Below, one piece after another: positions 8,422 through 17,723 of a stretch of DNA of 64,000 nucleotides. How positions within the stretch are numbered: the stretch's first letter is position 1; each line of letters begins with the position of its first letter. A program made the position numbers and the translations under genes. The notes beneath the pieces were generated by a model. The model searched no databases, was not told the DNA's origin, and saw only the letters and a list, made by a program, of their open reading frames with translations. This stretch comes from Lachnospiraceae bacterium UBA1759 (GTDB lineage Bacteria > Bacillota > Clostridia > Lachnospirales > Lachnospiraceae): positions 1-64,000 of the forward strand of contig DCHF01000030.1 in the NCBI GenBank assembly GCA_002315555.1. The letters are read 5' to 3'.

Positions 8422-9012
8422 ATGAACTGGAAATTAAAAGACATTCTGATGATCGCAATCTGTGCTGTAGTATTCGGCGTTATTTACCTTGGCTGTACCG
8501 ATGTGGGCGGCCTGATTTCAAGTGTTCTGACCCCGCTTGGTATGGGTTCACTTTCTTATGAGCCGTTCTACGGCATTTACTTCATGGCAGCTGCATTCGC
8601 AGTCTATGTCATCCGCAAGCCGGGCGCAGGCCTCATCGCCGAGATCCTGGCTGCCATCATTGAGACACTGATGGGCAATTTCTTCGGCCCGATCATCATT
8701 CTTTCCGGCCTTGTACAGGGCCTTGGTTTTGAAGCCATCATCGCTCTGAAGAAGTATAAAAAGTACGATCGCATGACCATGATCGAAGGCGCGATCCTTT
8801 GCTCCGTATTCACCATGATCTACAACCTGATCGTCAGCGGTTACAACAAGATCGCCATCCCGGTCCTTCTCATCATGATGGTGGTTCGTCTGATCAGCGC
8901 AGTGATCTTCGATGTATTTGTTACCATGGGCATCGCAAAGGGCCTTGTAAAGGCCGGCCTGTTAAAGGGTTACAAGATCGCCGAGGACGTGGAAGTGGAT
9001 GCAGCAGAATAA
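8422..9012 (+). CDS. ykoE: YkoE-like ECF substrate-binding (S) membrane component
   Basis: This 196-residue hydrophobic protein with about five to six membrane segments is the S component of a group I ECF transporter for a thiamine precursor. It shows the YkoE pattern: an N-terminal helix, then EPFYGIYFMAAAFA and an Ala/Gly-rich EILAAIIETLMGN segment. TAGGAGAAAAAC precedes the ATG. Its end overlaps the start of ykoD by 14 nt. Regulation by the TPP riboswitch supports HMP or thiamine as substrate. Confidence 0.88.
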   Translation: MNWKLKDILMIAICAVVFGVIYLGCTDVGGLISSVLTPLGMGSLSYEPFYGIYFMAAAFAVYVIRKPGAGLIAEILAAIIETLMGNFFGPIIILSGLVQGLGFEAIIALKKYKKYDRMTMIEGAILCSVFTMIYNLIVSGYNKIAIPVLLIMMVVRLISAVIFDVFVTMGIAKGLVKAGLLKGYKIAEDVEVDAAE

Positions 9013-10678
9013 TTTGCGGTCGGACGACGTGTTTGCGCTTGAAGTAAGCGACGTTATTTTCCGATTTTACGAAAAAGGAAAAAAGAATATTCTGGACCGC
9101 GCTTCCCTGACCGTGGAAGCCGGCAAACTGACCGTTCTCATGGGCAGCAGCGGTTGCGGCAAGAGCACTCTTGCCGCGGTCGCCGCAGGATTATACCCGG
9201 AGAACGGCGGTTTTTTGCTGGAGGGATCCATGCGTCTGTTCGGCCGCGCGCTGACAGAGCTGAATCCCCGTACCCGCGCGGAATACCTGTCTGTCATGTT
9301 CCAGAATCCGGACCTGCAGTTCTGCATGGCAACACCTGAAAAAGAACTGTATTTCTGCATGGAAAACATGGCGGTGCCGGCGGAGGAGATGAAGCAGCGG
9401 GCGATGGAAACGGCCGCTCTTTTTGGCATCGAGCCTTTCTTCACCCGTCCGTTCCACACGCTCTCCGGCGGTGAAAAGCAGATGGTGTCGCTGGCCTGCC
9501 TGTATGCAGTGGGCAGCAAAATGATCATTCTGGACGAGGCATTTGCGAATATTGATGAAGTTTCCGCGAAGAGGATCCTGCAGCTTCTCATGAAAATGAA
9601 GGCGCAGGGGACTACGATTCTGGCGATCGACCATCGGCTGGATCTGTGGCTGGAGGAAGCCGATGAGATCGTGATCCTGACAGACGGCGGAAAAGTGCTG
9701 AAACGCGGACTGAACCGGGAAAACATCGGGGAAGCGCGAGCGGTGTTCCGGCAGGAAGGTCTGTTCTTCCCGGGGGAGGCAAAGGAAAAGTATACGGCGA
9801 AGCACGCCTGTGAAGGGACCGAGGCTTTTCATGAAGATGAAAACGACGCTGCACTCGAACGTGAAGAGCATTTGCCGGCATGTGAATCGGCCGTTTGTTT
9901 TACTGATGTAACAATCCCCGTCGAAGTGAAAAAGCGTTTTGGAAAAATTGTTTCGACTTCCGGCATTCTTATTGAAAACACAAGCTTTGAAGTGCCTGCG
10001 GGATCTGTGACCGCGCTCCTCGGAAAGAGCGGCAGCGGTAAGACTACAACGTTCCTTTCGCTGATGAAGAAGCATCCGTACTTCGGCACCATTCGCCTCT
10101 TTGGAGAAGATGTGCGGAAAATGAAGCCTCGCGATCTGTACCGGAAAGCGGGTTTTGTCTTTCAGAATCCGGCGAATCAGTTTGTGACGCAGAAGGTGGA
10201 GGATGAAGTGGTAAGCGGACTGAAGATCTGGCATCCCGAGTGGACGGAAGCGGAGATCCTTCAGGAAACAGAGCGTCTGCTCCGGGCTTTTGGACTGGAA
10301 AGCAAGCGCCGGCTCTCTCCCTACATGCTGAGTCAGGGACAGCAGCGCAGACTGGCAGTCCTTTCCGTGCTTTCCGGCGGCCAGAAGCTTCTTCTTCTGG
10401 ATGAGCCCACGTACGGTCAGGATGACAGGTCCACGGAAGGCATCATGCGAGAGCTTCTGAAAAAGCGCGATGAAGAAGGCCTGACGGTGATCATGATCAC
10501 GCACGACAGGGAACTGGCGGCGCGGTATGCGGATCGAATCCTGGTGCTTGAGGATAAGGTGATCCGGGTAAAGGCAGAATCTGATAAGCAGGAGCCGGAA
10601 GAACAGAAACAGGAAAAGCAGGAAACAGAAGCAGCAGATGCGAAAAGAATGAAAACGAGAGAGGGGGATGCACGATGA
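8999..10678 (+). CDS. ykoD: Duplicated ECF transporter ATPase (YkoD-like)
   Basis: This 559-residue protein contains two fused ABC ATPase domains that power the ECF importer. Domain 1 has Walker A GSSGCGKST (about residue 50), signature LSGGEKQM (about 155) and Walker B MIILDEAF. A charged linker follows (about 255-300). Domain 2 has Walker A GKSGSGKTT (about 342), signature LSQGQQRR (about 444) and Walker B LLLLDEP. The C-terminus is a Glu/Gln/Lys-rich tail. The deviation at Walker B of domain 1 (DEAF for DEP) is mild. It starts inside ykoE and overlaps ykoC by 4 nt, so the operon is translationally coupled. Confidence 0.92.
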   Translation: MQQNNLRSDDVFALEVSDVIFRFYEKGKKNILDRASLTVEAGKLTVLMGSSGCGKSTLAAVAAGLYPENGGFLLEGSMRLFGRALTELNPRTRAEYLSVMFQNPDLQFCMATPEKELYFCMENMAVPAEEMKQRAMETAALFGIEPFFTRPFHTLSGGEKQMVSLACLYAVGSKMIILDEAFANIDEVSAKRILQLLMKMKAQGTTILAIDHRLDLWLEEADEIVILTDGGKVLKRGLNRENIGEARAVFRQEGLFFPGEAKEKYTAKHACEGTEAFHEDENDAALEREEHLPACESAVCFTDVTIPVEVKKRFGKIVSTSGILIENTSFEVPAGSVTALLGKSGSGKTTTFLSLMKKHPYFGTIRLFGEDVRKMKPRDLYRKAGFVFQNPANQFVTQKVEDEVVSGLKIWHPEWTEAEILQETERLLRAFGLESKRRLSPYMLSQGQQRRLAVLSVLSGGQKLLLLDEPTYGQDDRSTEGIMRELLKKRDEEGLTVIMITHDRELAARYADRILVLEDKVIRVKAESDKQEPEEQKQEKQETEAADAKRMKTREGDAR

Positions 10679-11433
10679 AAGCTGAAAAACTGAATCCCTC
10701 TGTCACCATGGGCACGATCCTCGCCGGGGCCATCGCCCTGTCATTCCAGTATTACATCACCATTAACGTTGTGGTATTCCTGGGCTTCATGCTGGCGCTT
10801 CTGTTCTTCTCCGATGCGAAGAAAAAGAGCATTCTCGCGCTTCTTCTTCCGGCAATTTTTGCCGCCCTCGGTCTCTTTTTCATGGGACTTTACTATGCGC
10901 GCGGAAGTAGTGTGACTGCGGAGGAGATGGAAAACGTGTCCAATCTTCCTTATGCGGTGCGCGCGGCGGCATCGGCCAATTTCCGCACCGCCCTTCAGCT
11001 GGCCACACGCCTCCTGGCCTTTGCCGGCATGGGCATCTTCTTCGGCCTGACTACGGACGGCGAACGTCTGGTGTTCAGCCTGATGCACCAGTGCCACCTT
11101 TCGCCCAAGTTTGCGTATGGCACTCTGGCGGCTGTGAACCTGATTCCCAATATGGTCAAGGAATACAGCCAGGTGCGGACGGCATTTGAAATGCGCGGGC
11201 TGCACGTGGGACCATTGTCCACCAAGGTCATGTTCACCATGCTGGTCAACAGCATTCGATGGTCCGAGTCCGTCGCCATGGCCATGGAATCCAAGGGCTT
11301 CTGCAGCGATGAGCCGCGCACGTACCACTACACGATGCGCGTGAAATGGTACGACATTTTGTTTGCGGTGGTTGTCCTCGGCGGCATTATCATCGGAACG
11401 ATCGTCCTCACCAACATTCCGGGCAGCTTCTGA
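10675..11433 (+). CDS. ykoC: YkoC-like ECF transmembrane (T) component
   Basis: This 252-residue integral membrane protein of the CbiQ/EcfT type couples the ATPases to YkoE. About five membrane helices are visible, with a cytoplasmic coupling segment containing the family A-x-[EQ]-x-R-G motif (AFEMRG, about residue 173) and a second one, AMESKGF. Its start overlaps the ykoD stop (ATGA). It is the last gene of the riboswitch-controlled operon; I see no strong terminator after it. Confidence 0.9.
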   Translation: MKAEKLNPSVTMGTILAGAIALSFQYYITINVVVFLGFMLALLFFSDAKKKSILALLLPAIFAALGLFFMGLYYARGSSVTAEEMENVSNLPYAVRAAASANFRTALQLATRLLAFAGMGIFFGLTTDGERLVFSLMHQCHLSPKFAYGTLAAVNLIPNMVKEYSQVRTAFEMRGLHVGPLSTKVMFTMLVNSIRWSESVAMAMESKGFCSDEPRTYHYTMRVKWYDILFAVVVLGGIIIGTIVLTNIPGSF

Positions 11434-11482
11434 GCAGGCCTGCTCCGGATCCCGGAAAATTCCCTCAGCAAGGTGAAAACAT

Positions 11483-11522
11483 TTGCCATATGAGACATAT
11501 AATGTATAATTGATATATCAAT
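11483..11522 (+). promoter_or_regulatory. Promoter with palindromic operator at the -10/start site
   Basis: TTGCCA (11483-11488), a 16-bp spacer and TATAAT (11505-11510) form a promoter. A perfect 14-bp palindrome, ATTGATATATCAAT (11509-11522), overlaps the end of the -10 and the expected start point. A dimeric repressor bound there would block the glycan operon that begins at 11552. Confidence 0.65.
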
Positions 11523-11551
11523 ATACCCTTATGGATATGTACGGAGGGAAC

Positions 11552-12442
11552 ATGGCTGTTTTTGTAATTGAAAATGAATATCTTCAGGCGACCGTGAACG
11601 AAAACGGCGCCGAACTCGTGAGCCTTGTCAAAAAGGCCACCGGTGAGAACTATATGGGCGGGAACGATGCGCGTTACTGGAATCGCGTGTCTCCCGTCCT
11701 GTTTCCGTTTGTGGGCAAGGTAAATAAAAAGGCCTACCGCTATGACGGAACGGAATATACGGGCATCCCGCAGCACGGTTTTGCCCGCGACTCGGTGTTT
11801 GCGCTGAAGGAGGAAAACGGCGACAGCGTCCGGTTTGAACTGACCCCGAACGAGCTTTTTGCGGGTAATTACCCGTTTGACTTTGTGCTGGAGATCGGGT
11901 ACAAGCTGAAGGGCAATGTGCTGACCGTTTCCTGGAACGTGAAGAATAACGGCGACGGTCCGATGTATTTCTCCATCGGCGCGCATCCCGCGTTCCGCTG
12001 CCCGGCACCCGGTACGGCGGACACCTCGATGGACGGGTATGCCATCGATCTGCATAACGGCAGCGACACTTTAGTCAGCGGCACTTTAAACGCCGACGGC
12101 ACCCTGACGGATGAAGTCCGCACCTTCCCAATGGAGAACGGCAGACTGATGCTTTCCGATGAGATCTTTGCCAGAGACGCGCTGGTAGTGGATTCTGCGG
12201 ACATCAAAAAAGCATCGCTCGTGGCTCCGGACGGCAGCACCTATCTGGAAGTGGAGTTTGACACGCCGCTCCTGGGCCTCTGGTCTCCGGCAGGCAAGCA
12301 CGCGCCGTTCCTCTGCATCGAGCCCTGGTACGGTCGCTGCGACCGCGAAGGATACACGGGAACATTGGAAGAGCGCGAATACGGAAATGTGCTGGAAAAG
12401 GGTGCGGAATTTGAGGCGGCATATACGATTTCTGTATTGTAA
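11552..12442 (+). CDS. Aldose 1-epimerase family protein (LacX-like)
   Basis: This 296-residue galactose-mutarotase-fold protein probably interconverts anomers of hexoses or hexose phosphates in the cytoplasm. The N-terminus (VIENEYLQATVNENGAEL) is typical of the LacX branch, and later parts carry the family segments HGFARD (with His), GAHPAF (with His) and EPWYGRCD. I chose ATG 11552 because ACGGAGGG lies just upstream; the in-frame ATG at 11510 falls on the promoter -10. It leads a probable operon with two glycosidase-type genes and an alpha/beta hydrolase, which suggests a role in processing released monosaccharide. Confidence 0.85.
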   Translation: MAVFVIENEYLQATVNENGAELVSLVKKATGENYMGGNDARYWNRVSPVLFPFVGKVNKKAYRYDGTEYTGIPQHGFARDSVFALKEENGDSVRFELTPNELFAGNYPFDFVLEIGYKLKGNVLTVSWNVKNNGDGPMYFSIGAHPAFRCPAPGTADTSMDGYAIDLHNGSDTLVSGTLNADGTLTDEVRTFPMENGRLMLSDEIFARDALVVDSADIKKASLVAPDGSTYLEVEFDTPLLGLWSPAGKHAPFLCIEPWYGRCDREGYTGTLEEREYGNVLEKGAEFEAAYTISVL

Positions 12443-12500
12443 TGATCCGGAAAGCAGACCGAATCCACATTTTTCAAGCAATTTAAAGCGAAAAATATAT

Positions 12501-12514
12501 ACAAACATATTTGT
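12501..12514. repeat. Short inverted repeat before the 730-residue gene
   Basis: ACAAA-CATA-TTTGT sits 16 nt before the ATG at 12530 and immediately before the Shine-Dalgarno TAAGGAG. It may be an operator or be fortuitous. Confidence 0.3.
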
Positions 12515-12529
12515 TTAAGGAGAATCACC

Positions 12530-14722
12530 ATGGCTTTCATAAGAGACAAAAAAGAAGAGCGTACCGGCTACCAGAACAGCAACCCTATCAGCCCGCGCTC
12601 CGATAACCAGTGCGACTTCGTCATGTGCTACGGCATCGACCCGACCATGCCTGCGCGCATCAAGGAATACAAGGAAAACGGCTATGTGGTACAGCTGATG
12701 ACCGGTATCGCCTGGGGCGAATACCAGGACTATCTGTACGGCAAGTTTGACGGCCGCGACCATTGGGATGAGGCCCAGACCGACCGCTTCGGCAACAAGA
12801 TCCTGCACGGCAAGGACGTTCCGTATATGTGCCCGACCCTTTCCTTCATCGATTACCTGACGGAAAAGCTGAAGGTCGCCGTCGATGCGGGCGTTGAAGC
12901 GATCCACGTCGAGGAGCCGGAATACTGGGAAAGAGCCGGCTATTCCGAAGCCTTCAAGCGTGAATATCTGCTGTATTACAGAAAACCGTGGGAACCGGCG
13001 TATTCAAGCGTGGACGCGGCATACAAGTGCGCGAAGCTGAAAGCATATCTGTTCTCGAGAGCCATCGACCATATCAGCGCGTCCTTAAAGGACTACGCGC
13101 TTTTGAAGTACGGCCGTCAGCTCCGTTTTTATGTGCCGACGCACTCCCTGTTAAACTACACCATGTGGAAGATCATCTCTCCGGAAGGCAAACTTGCCGA
13201 TATTCCGGGCGTGGACGGCTGCATCGCACAGGTCTGGACCGGCACCTCCCGTGAGGCCAACTGGTACGATGGCAAGTTCAAGGAGCGTACCTTTGAGACC
13301 GCGTTCCTGGAGTACGGCGTCATGCAGGAGCTGGTCAAGGGCACCGGCCGTCACATGTGGTTTGAAAACGACCCGATCGAAGACTGGCCGGAATACGACT
13401 GGGACGATTACCGCTATAATTATCTGGGCACCATCGCCGCGTCCCTGATGCACCCGAAGGTCAATACCTACGAGATCCTTCCGTGGCCGGACCGTATCTT
13501 CTACGGAAAATATCCGCGCCGCGTTCCGGGCGTGGAGGGTAAGACCATCCCGGGCGAATATGCGACCATTCTGAACAACATGTTCCAGACGCTCGGCAAC
13601 ATCGAGGCCGGCGAGTCCTCCGGCATCCGCGTGGGTGTGTTGACCGGTGACGCGCAGCTTTACCAGCGCACCTATCCGGACATCGAGTTTACGGAGGCAA
13701 GAAAGAACATCGTCGGCTCCCTGCTGCACGATGAAAAGGACCTGGTCACCCGCTTTGAAAAGGATCTCTTTACGGATCCGGACAATAACCGCGAGCTCCA
13801 GCTGGAGTACATGCAGGCCATTGCTTTCCCGTCCTTCCTGTCCATCGCCCTGCCGCTGTTAAAGTACGGCATCCCGGTCCGCCCGGTCCTTCTGGACAAC
13901 GCGCGCCGCTACACCGGCTACCTGAACGACTATGACGTGCTCATCATGAGCTATGAATACATGAAGCCGGATTATCCGGATGCCAATAATGCGCTTGCGG
14001 AGTGGGTGCGCCAGGGTGGCGTTCTCCTTTACGTGGGCGATGGCACCGATCCCTTCCACAAGATCGACAGCTGGTGGACCGGAAAGTACGAGACTCCGGC
14101 GCATCATCTGTTTGAGATGCTGGGCATCGAGCCCAAGGAAAAACAGGAGATCTTTGAGGTCGGCAAGGGCCGCGCGGCGGTCTTCTGCGAGAACCCCATC
14201 GTCTTCAGCTACAACAAAGCCAATGCCGATGAACTCCGTGCATTCTTCAAGAAGGCGGCGGAGGACAAGCTCGGCGAGATCGTCTACAAGAACTGGCTGA
14301 TGGTGGATCGCGATCCGTACATCGTCGCAGCGGTCATGGACGAAAGCGTAAACGAGGACCCGATGACCTTAAAGGGCCTGTTTGTAGATATGTTTGCCCC
14401 GGAGCTCGACATCATCACGGAGAAAGTCCTTCAGCCCAATGAAAATACGATGCTTTGTGACCTTTCCAGGATCAATGAGGACCTCTGCATCCTGGGAACT
14501 TCCGTCCGCGTCTTCTCGCTGAAGCAGAAGGACGAACGCATCGAGTTGGTCGTCCGCGGTTCCGCAGACTTTAAGGCCGTCATCCGTGTCAAGGTTCCGT
14601 TTGAAATCACAAGCGCCAAGATGGGCCGCAGGAAGATCGATTTCACTTACGATGCGGCAAGCAAGTCCGTTCTTGTTTCCTACGACAGCACCGTCGGCGA
14701 AAAGAAAATTGTATTAAAGTGA
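12530..14722 (+). CDS. Uncharacterised 730-residue probable TIM-barrel glycosidase
   Basis: I do not recognise the family with certainty. The first 400 residues look like a TIM-barrel glycosidase: strands ending in VEAIHVEEPEYW (two acidic residues), WFENDPIEDWPEYDWD and NTYEILPWPDR. The middle (about 450-570) resembles the class I glutamine-amidotransferase-like trimerisation domain of GH42-type enzymes (YDVLIMSYEYMKP, LAEWVRQGGVLLYVGDG). A beta-rich C-terminus follows. There is no signal peptide, so it acts inside the cell. TAAGGAG precedes the ATG. It is 10 nt upstream of the GH38 mannosidase gene, so both probably act on the same imported glycan. The substrate is unknown. Confidence 0.6.
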   Translation: MAFIRDKKEERTGYQNSNPISPRSDNQCDFVMCYGIDPTMPARIKEYKENGYVVQLMTGIAWGEYQDYLYGKFDGRDHWDEAQTDRFGNKILHGKDVPYMCPTLSFIDYLTEKLKVAVDAGVEAIHVEEPEYWERAGYSEAFKREYLLYYRKPWEPAYSSVDAAYKCAKLKAYLFSRAIDHISASLKDYALLKYGRQLRFYVPTHSLLNYTMWKIISPEGKLADIPGVDGCIAQVWTGTSREANWYDGKFKERTFETAFLEYGVMQELVKGTGRHMWFENDPIEDWPEYDWDDYRYNYLGTIAASLMHPKVNTYEILPWPDRIFYGKYPRRVPGVEGKTIPGEYATILNNMFQTLGNIEAGESSGIRVGVLTGDAQLYQRTYPDIEFTEARKNIVGSLLHDEKDLVTRFEKDLFTDPDNNRELQLEYMQAIAFPSFLSIALPLLKYGIPVRPVLLDNARRYTGYLNDYDVLIMSYEYMKPDYPDANNALAEWVRQGGVLLYVGDGTDPFHKIDSWWTGKYETPAHHLFEMLGIEPKEKQEIFEVGKGRAAVFCENPIVFSYNKANADELRAFFKKAAEDKLGEIVYKNWLMVDRDPYIVAAVMDESVNEDPMTLKGLFVDMFAPELDIITEKVLQPNENTMLCDLSRINEDLCILGTSVRVFSLKQKDERIELVVRGSADFKAVIRVKVPFEITSAKMGRRKIDFTYDAASKSVLVSYDSTVGEKKIVLK

Positions 14723-14732
14723 GGTAACGATC

Positions 14733-17687
14733 ATGCCGTTTAATAACGACAAAGCACCGAATAAAAAGAATACCGACGCTTTCCGCCGCTTGGAGGAAGC
14801 GCTGTTTGAAAAGGCATACGTTCCCGTTGCACCGATGACCTGCACGGCCTATGTCACGGAGGAGCCGGTCTCCTTTGAAGAAAAATGCCGCGGCCGTGAG
14901 CAAAAGATCGAGGTCGGCGACAAGTGGGCGGAAAACGTCTTTGACTGCGCGTGGTTCCACATGGAGGGCGAGATCCCGGAGCGCTACCAGGCGTCCCCGG
15001 TCGTCTACCTGATCAACTGCGGCGGTGAAGGCCTGATCTACACGAAGGACGGTGAAGCGAAGCAGAGCATCACCTGCTACGCATCCGAGTATGACTACAG
15101 TCTCGGCAAGCCGGAAAAGAAGGTGGTCTTAAACCGCGGCCTTTCCGAAGGCCGCCGGGTCGATTTCTGGATCGACGGCGCAGCCAATGACCTCTTCGGC
15201 ATCATGCAGGGGGAGTCTCGCTTTGCGCTTATGAGCATTGCCGTGGAAAACCCGACTGTCCGCAGCCTGTACTATGACGTGCAGGTGCTGACCTATATTT
15301 ACGAATACGCGGAAAACAGCGATTTTACCGAGCGGATCTACGAAGCACTCGCAGCACTTCCGTCCGCCGATGTGATTACTGAAAACAACGCAGCGGTCTA
15401 TCGTGCAGCGCTGGCACCGTTCCTTTCCGAAAAGAACGACGACGGCGCGATGACCTACACCGGTATCGGCCACGCGCATCTGGACCTGGCATGGGAATGG
15501 CCCATCCGCGAAAGCAAGCGTAAAGGCGCACGTACCTTCACATCTCAGCTGATGAACATGGAACGCTATCCGGACTACATCTTCGGTGCGTCCCAGGCTC
15601 AGCTTTACGACTGGATGAAGACCGACTACCCGGCCATTTACGAAAAAGTCAAAGCCGCCGCAGCCGATGGACGTCAGTGGGAAGTCCAGGGTGCCACCTG
15701 GGTCGAACCGGACAGCAACCTGATCAGCGGCGAAAGTCTGATCCGCCAGTTCTACTACGGCAAGAAATTCTTTAACGAAGAGTTCGGTCAGGACATGCAG
15801 ATCTTCTGGGTCCCGGACTCTTTCGGTTATTCCGCATGTATCCCTCAGGTAATGAAGCAGGCTGAGGTTCCTTACTTCCTGACCCAGAAAATGAGCTGGA
15901 ACACCATCACCGAGTTCCCGTACCACACCTTCTTCTGGGAAGGTCTGGACGGAACCAGGGTCTTTGCGCACATGCTGCCCGAAAGCACCTACAACAGTCC
16001 GGTACGTCCGGACCGTATGATCAACGGTGAGAAAAACTATAAGGAACGCGCCATTTCCGATGAAGCCGGCATGCTGTTCGGCATCGGCGACGGCGGTGCG
16101 GGTCCGGGATTTGAGCACATCGAGCGCATGCACCGTCTGGCCGATGTGAAGCAGGTTCCGCGCGTGAAGCCCGGCAAGATGCTGGATCTTTTCAGGAGCC
16201 TGGATGCCTCCGGCAAGCCGTGGCCCACATACAGTGGCGAGCTGTATCTCCAGCGCCATCAGGGCACGTATACTACACAGTCCAAAAACAAGGCCATGAA
16301 CCGCCGCTGTGAGATCCTTCTCCGCAACTACGAGCTGCTCTATGCAGCCGCAAAGGAGCAGGGCATCGACGTCCCGGTTACCATGGAGGAGATCGAGACC
16401 ATTTGGAAGGAAGTGCTTCTGTACCAGTTCCATGACATTCTCCCGGGCTCCTCCATCAGCCGTGTTTACGAAGAGACCAGCCCGCGTTACGACCTGATCG
16501 CGGAGACGCTGACGAGCGGCATCCGCAAACTTGCGAATGCATTGTCCGATGATCGCGGCTTCTTCAACGCGACCTCGTACGGATACCGCCATACATACAA
16601 AAAAGCGGGCAAATGGTACATGATCGACCTTCCGGCAATGAGTATGGCCTCTCAGGAGAACGCCGCGGAAATCGCTGATTTTAAGGCTTCTGCGGGCGAT
16701 GACTATCTGGAGAATGACTGCGTGAAGGCCGTGTTTAAGGACGGCGCGATCGTCTCTCTCACGGACGTGAAGACCGGCCGCGAATTCGTTCCGGAAAACG
16801 CGCCGATGAACGTCTTCTCCCAGTACACCGACATCGGCGACTGCTGGGACATTCGCCCCGAAAAGTATCAGGACACCCGTCGCGACGCAAAATGCGTCCG
16901 CTTTGAAACAAGCGTGGACGGTCCGGAAGCCACGGCGGCTGCGACCTACCTGATCGGCAATACCTACATCCGCGAGACCTTCCGCATTACGGACGGTTCC
17001 CCCGCGGTCAGTATCAATATCGACATGGACGTCCGCCAGAAGAACGCCATGCTCCGCGTGGCTTTCCCGACCAACCTTCAGACCGATGAAGCTTCCTTTA
17101 ATGTTCAGTTCGGCCACCTGAAGCGCACCGTGCTGGAGCGCAACGACGACGAGCTGGCCCAGTACGAGGTCTGCGCGCAGAAGTTCGTGGACCTGTCCGA
17201 AGAGGCCTGCGGCCTGTCCGTCATCAACGACTGCAAGTACGGCTACCGTTGTAAGTACGGCGTGGTGGACATCGACCTGGTGCGTGCACCGAAGCACGGC
17301 CCCGGCGATCACGTGGATCAGGGCCCGCAGAGCGTTAAGCTGGTTCTTCTGCCGCACGAAGGAAAGCTGTCCGCAGAGACTTACAAGGCGGCCTATGTGC
17401 TGAACAACCCGGCCATCGAGGTCGAGGGCAAGGGGCTTGGCAAACTGCCGGCATTTACGTCGGAGAACGAGAACATCGTCGTGGAGAGCGTCAAAGTCCC
17501 GGACGATGGCAACGGCGTGATCCTGCGCTGCTACAACGCCTCCGAGGTCCCGCAGAAGTTTGCGGTCACCATCGAGGGCATGAAGGCAGCCGAACTCGTC
17601 AATATTCCGGAGCATCACGTTGCGGATATGAAGGACGAACTGACGCTCGGCGCATTCGAGCTCGTAAACGTCCGTTTTGTAAAATAA
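14733..17687 (+). CDS. GH38 alpha-mannosidase
   Basis: This 984-residue glycoside hydrolase of family 38 is a zinc-dependent retaining alpha-mannosidase. After an N-terminal beta region of about 240 residues, the catalytic domain starts with GHAHLDLAWEWP (zinc ligands His and Asp, about residue 245) and has the nucleophile Asp in FWVPDSFGYS (about 358). A helical bundle with FHDILPGSSI (third zinc-site His, about 567) and a long beta-sandwich C-terminal domain follow. There is no signal peptide, so it is cytoplasmic. GAGGTAACGATC precedes the ATG. It probably trims mannose from an imported N-glycan fragment or mannoside together with the upstream protein. Confidence 0.93.
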   Translation: MPFNNDKAPNKKNTDAFRRLEEALFEKAYVPVAPMTCTAYVTEEPVSFEEKCRGREQKIEVGDKWAENVFDCAWFHMEGEIPERYQASPVVYLINCGGEGLIYTKDGEAKQSITCYASEYDYSLGKPEKKVVLNRGLSEGRRVDFWIDGAANDLFGIMQGESRFALMSIAVENPTVRSLYYDVQVLTYIYEYAENSDFTERIYEALAALPSADVITENNAAVYRAALAPFLSEKNDDGAMTYTGIGHAHLDLAWEWPIRESKRKGARTFTSQLMNMERYPDYIFGASQAQLYDWMKTDYPAIYEKVKAAAADGRQWEVQGATWVEPDSNLISGESLIRQFYYGKKFFNEEFGQDMQIFWVPDSFGYSACIPQVMKQAEVPYFLTQKMSWNTITEFPYHTFFWEGLDGTRVFAHMLPESTYNSPVRPDRMINGEKNYKERAISDEAGMLFGIGDGGAGPGFEHIERMHRLADVKQVPRVKPGKMLDLFRSLDASGKPWPTYSGELYLQRHQGTYTTQSKNKAMNRRCEILLRNYELLYAAAKEQGIDVPVTMEEIETIWKEVLLYQFHDILPGSSISRVYEETSPRYDLIAETLTSGIRKLANALSDDRGFFNATSYGYRHTYKKAGKWYMIDLPAMSMASQENAAEIADFKASAGDDYLENDCVKAVFKDGAIVSLTDVKTGREFVPENAPMNVFSQYTDIGDCWDIRPEKYQDTRRDAKCVRFETSVDGPEATAAATYLIGNTYIRETFRITDGSPAVSINIDMDVRQKNAMLRVAFPTNLQTDEASFNVQFGHLKRTVLERNDDELAQYEVCAQKFVDLSEEACGLSVINDCKYGYRCKYGVVDIDLVRAPKHGPGDHVDQGPQSVKLVLLPHEGKLSAETYKAAYVLNNPAIEVEGKGLGKLPAFTSENENIVVESVKVPDDGNGVILRCYNASEVPQKFAVTIEGMKAAELVNIPEHHVADMKDELTLGAFELVNVRFVK

Positions 17688-17692
17688 AAAAG

Positions 17693-17712
17693 CCTGCCGC
17701 GGAGCGGGCAGG
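17693..17712 (+). repeat. Small hairpin touching the next ribosome binding site
   Basis: CCTGCC (17693-17698) pairs with GGCAGG (17707-17712), and the GGAGGAG Shine-Dalgarno of the next gene starts inside the right arm. There is no T-run, so it is more likely a processing or translation-tuning hairpin than a terminator. Confidence 0.4.
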
Positions 17713-17723
17713 AGGAGAAGAAA

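Noticed and set aside
15129..17618. Open frame of 829 codons on the minus strand opposite the GH38 gene
   Set aside because: It mirrors a GC-rich gene with strong codon bias, has no ribosome binding site or recognisable domain, and is rich in His/Arg/Val as shadow frames are.
17693..17712. Intrinsic terminator between the mannosidase and alpha/beta hydrolase genes
   Set aside because: The stem is short, no T-run follows, and the ribosome binding site starts inside it.
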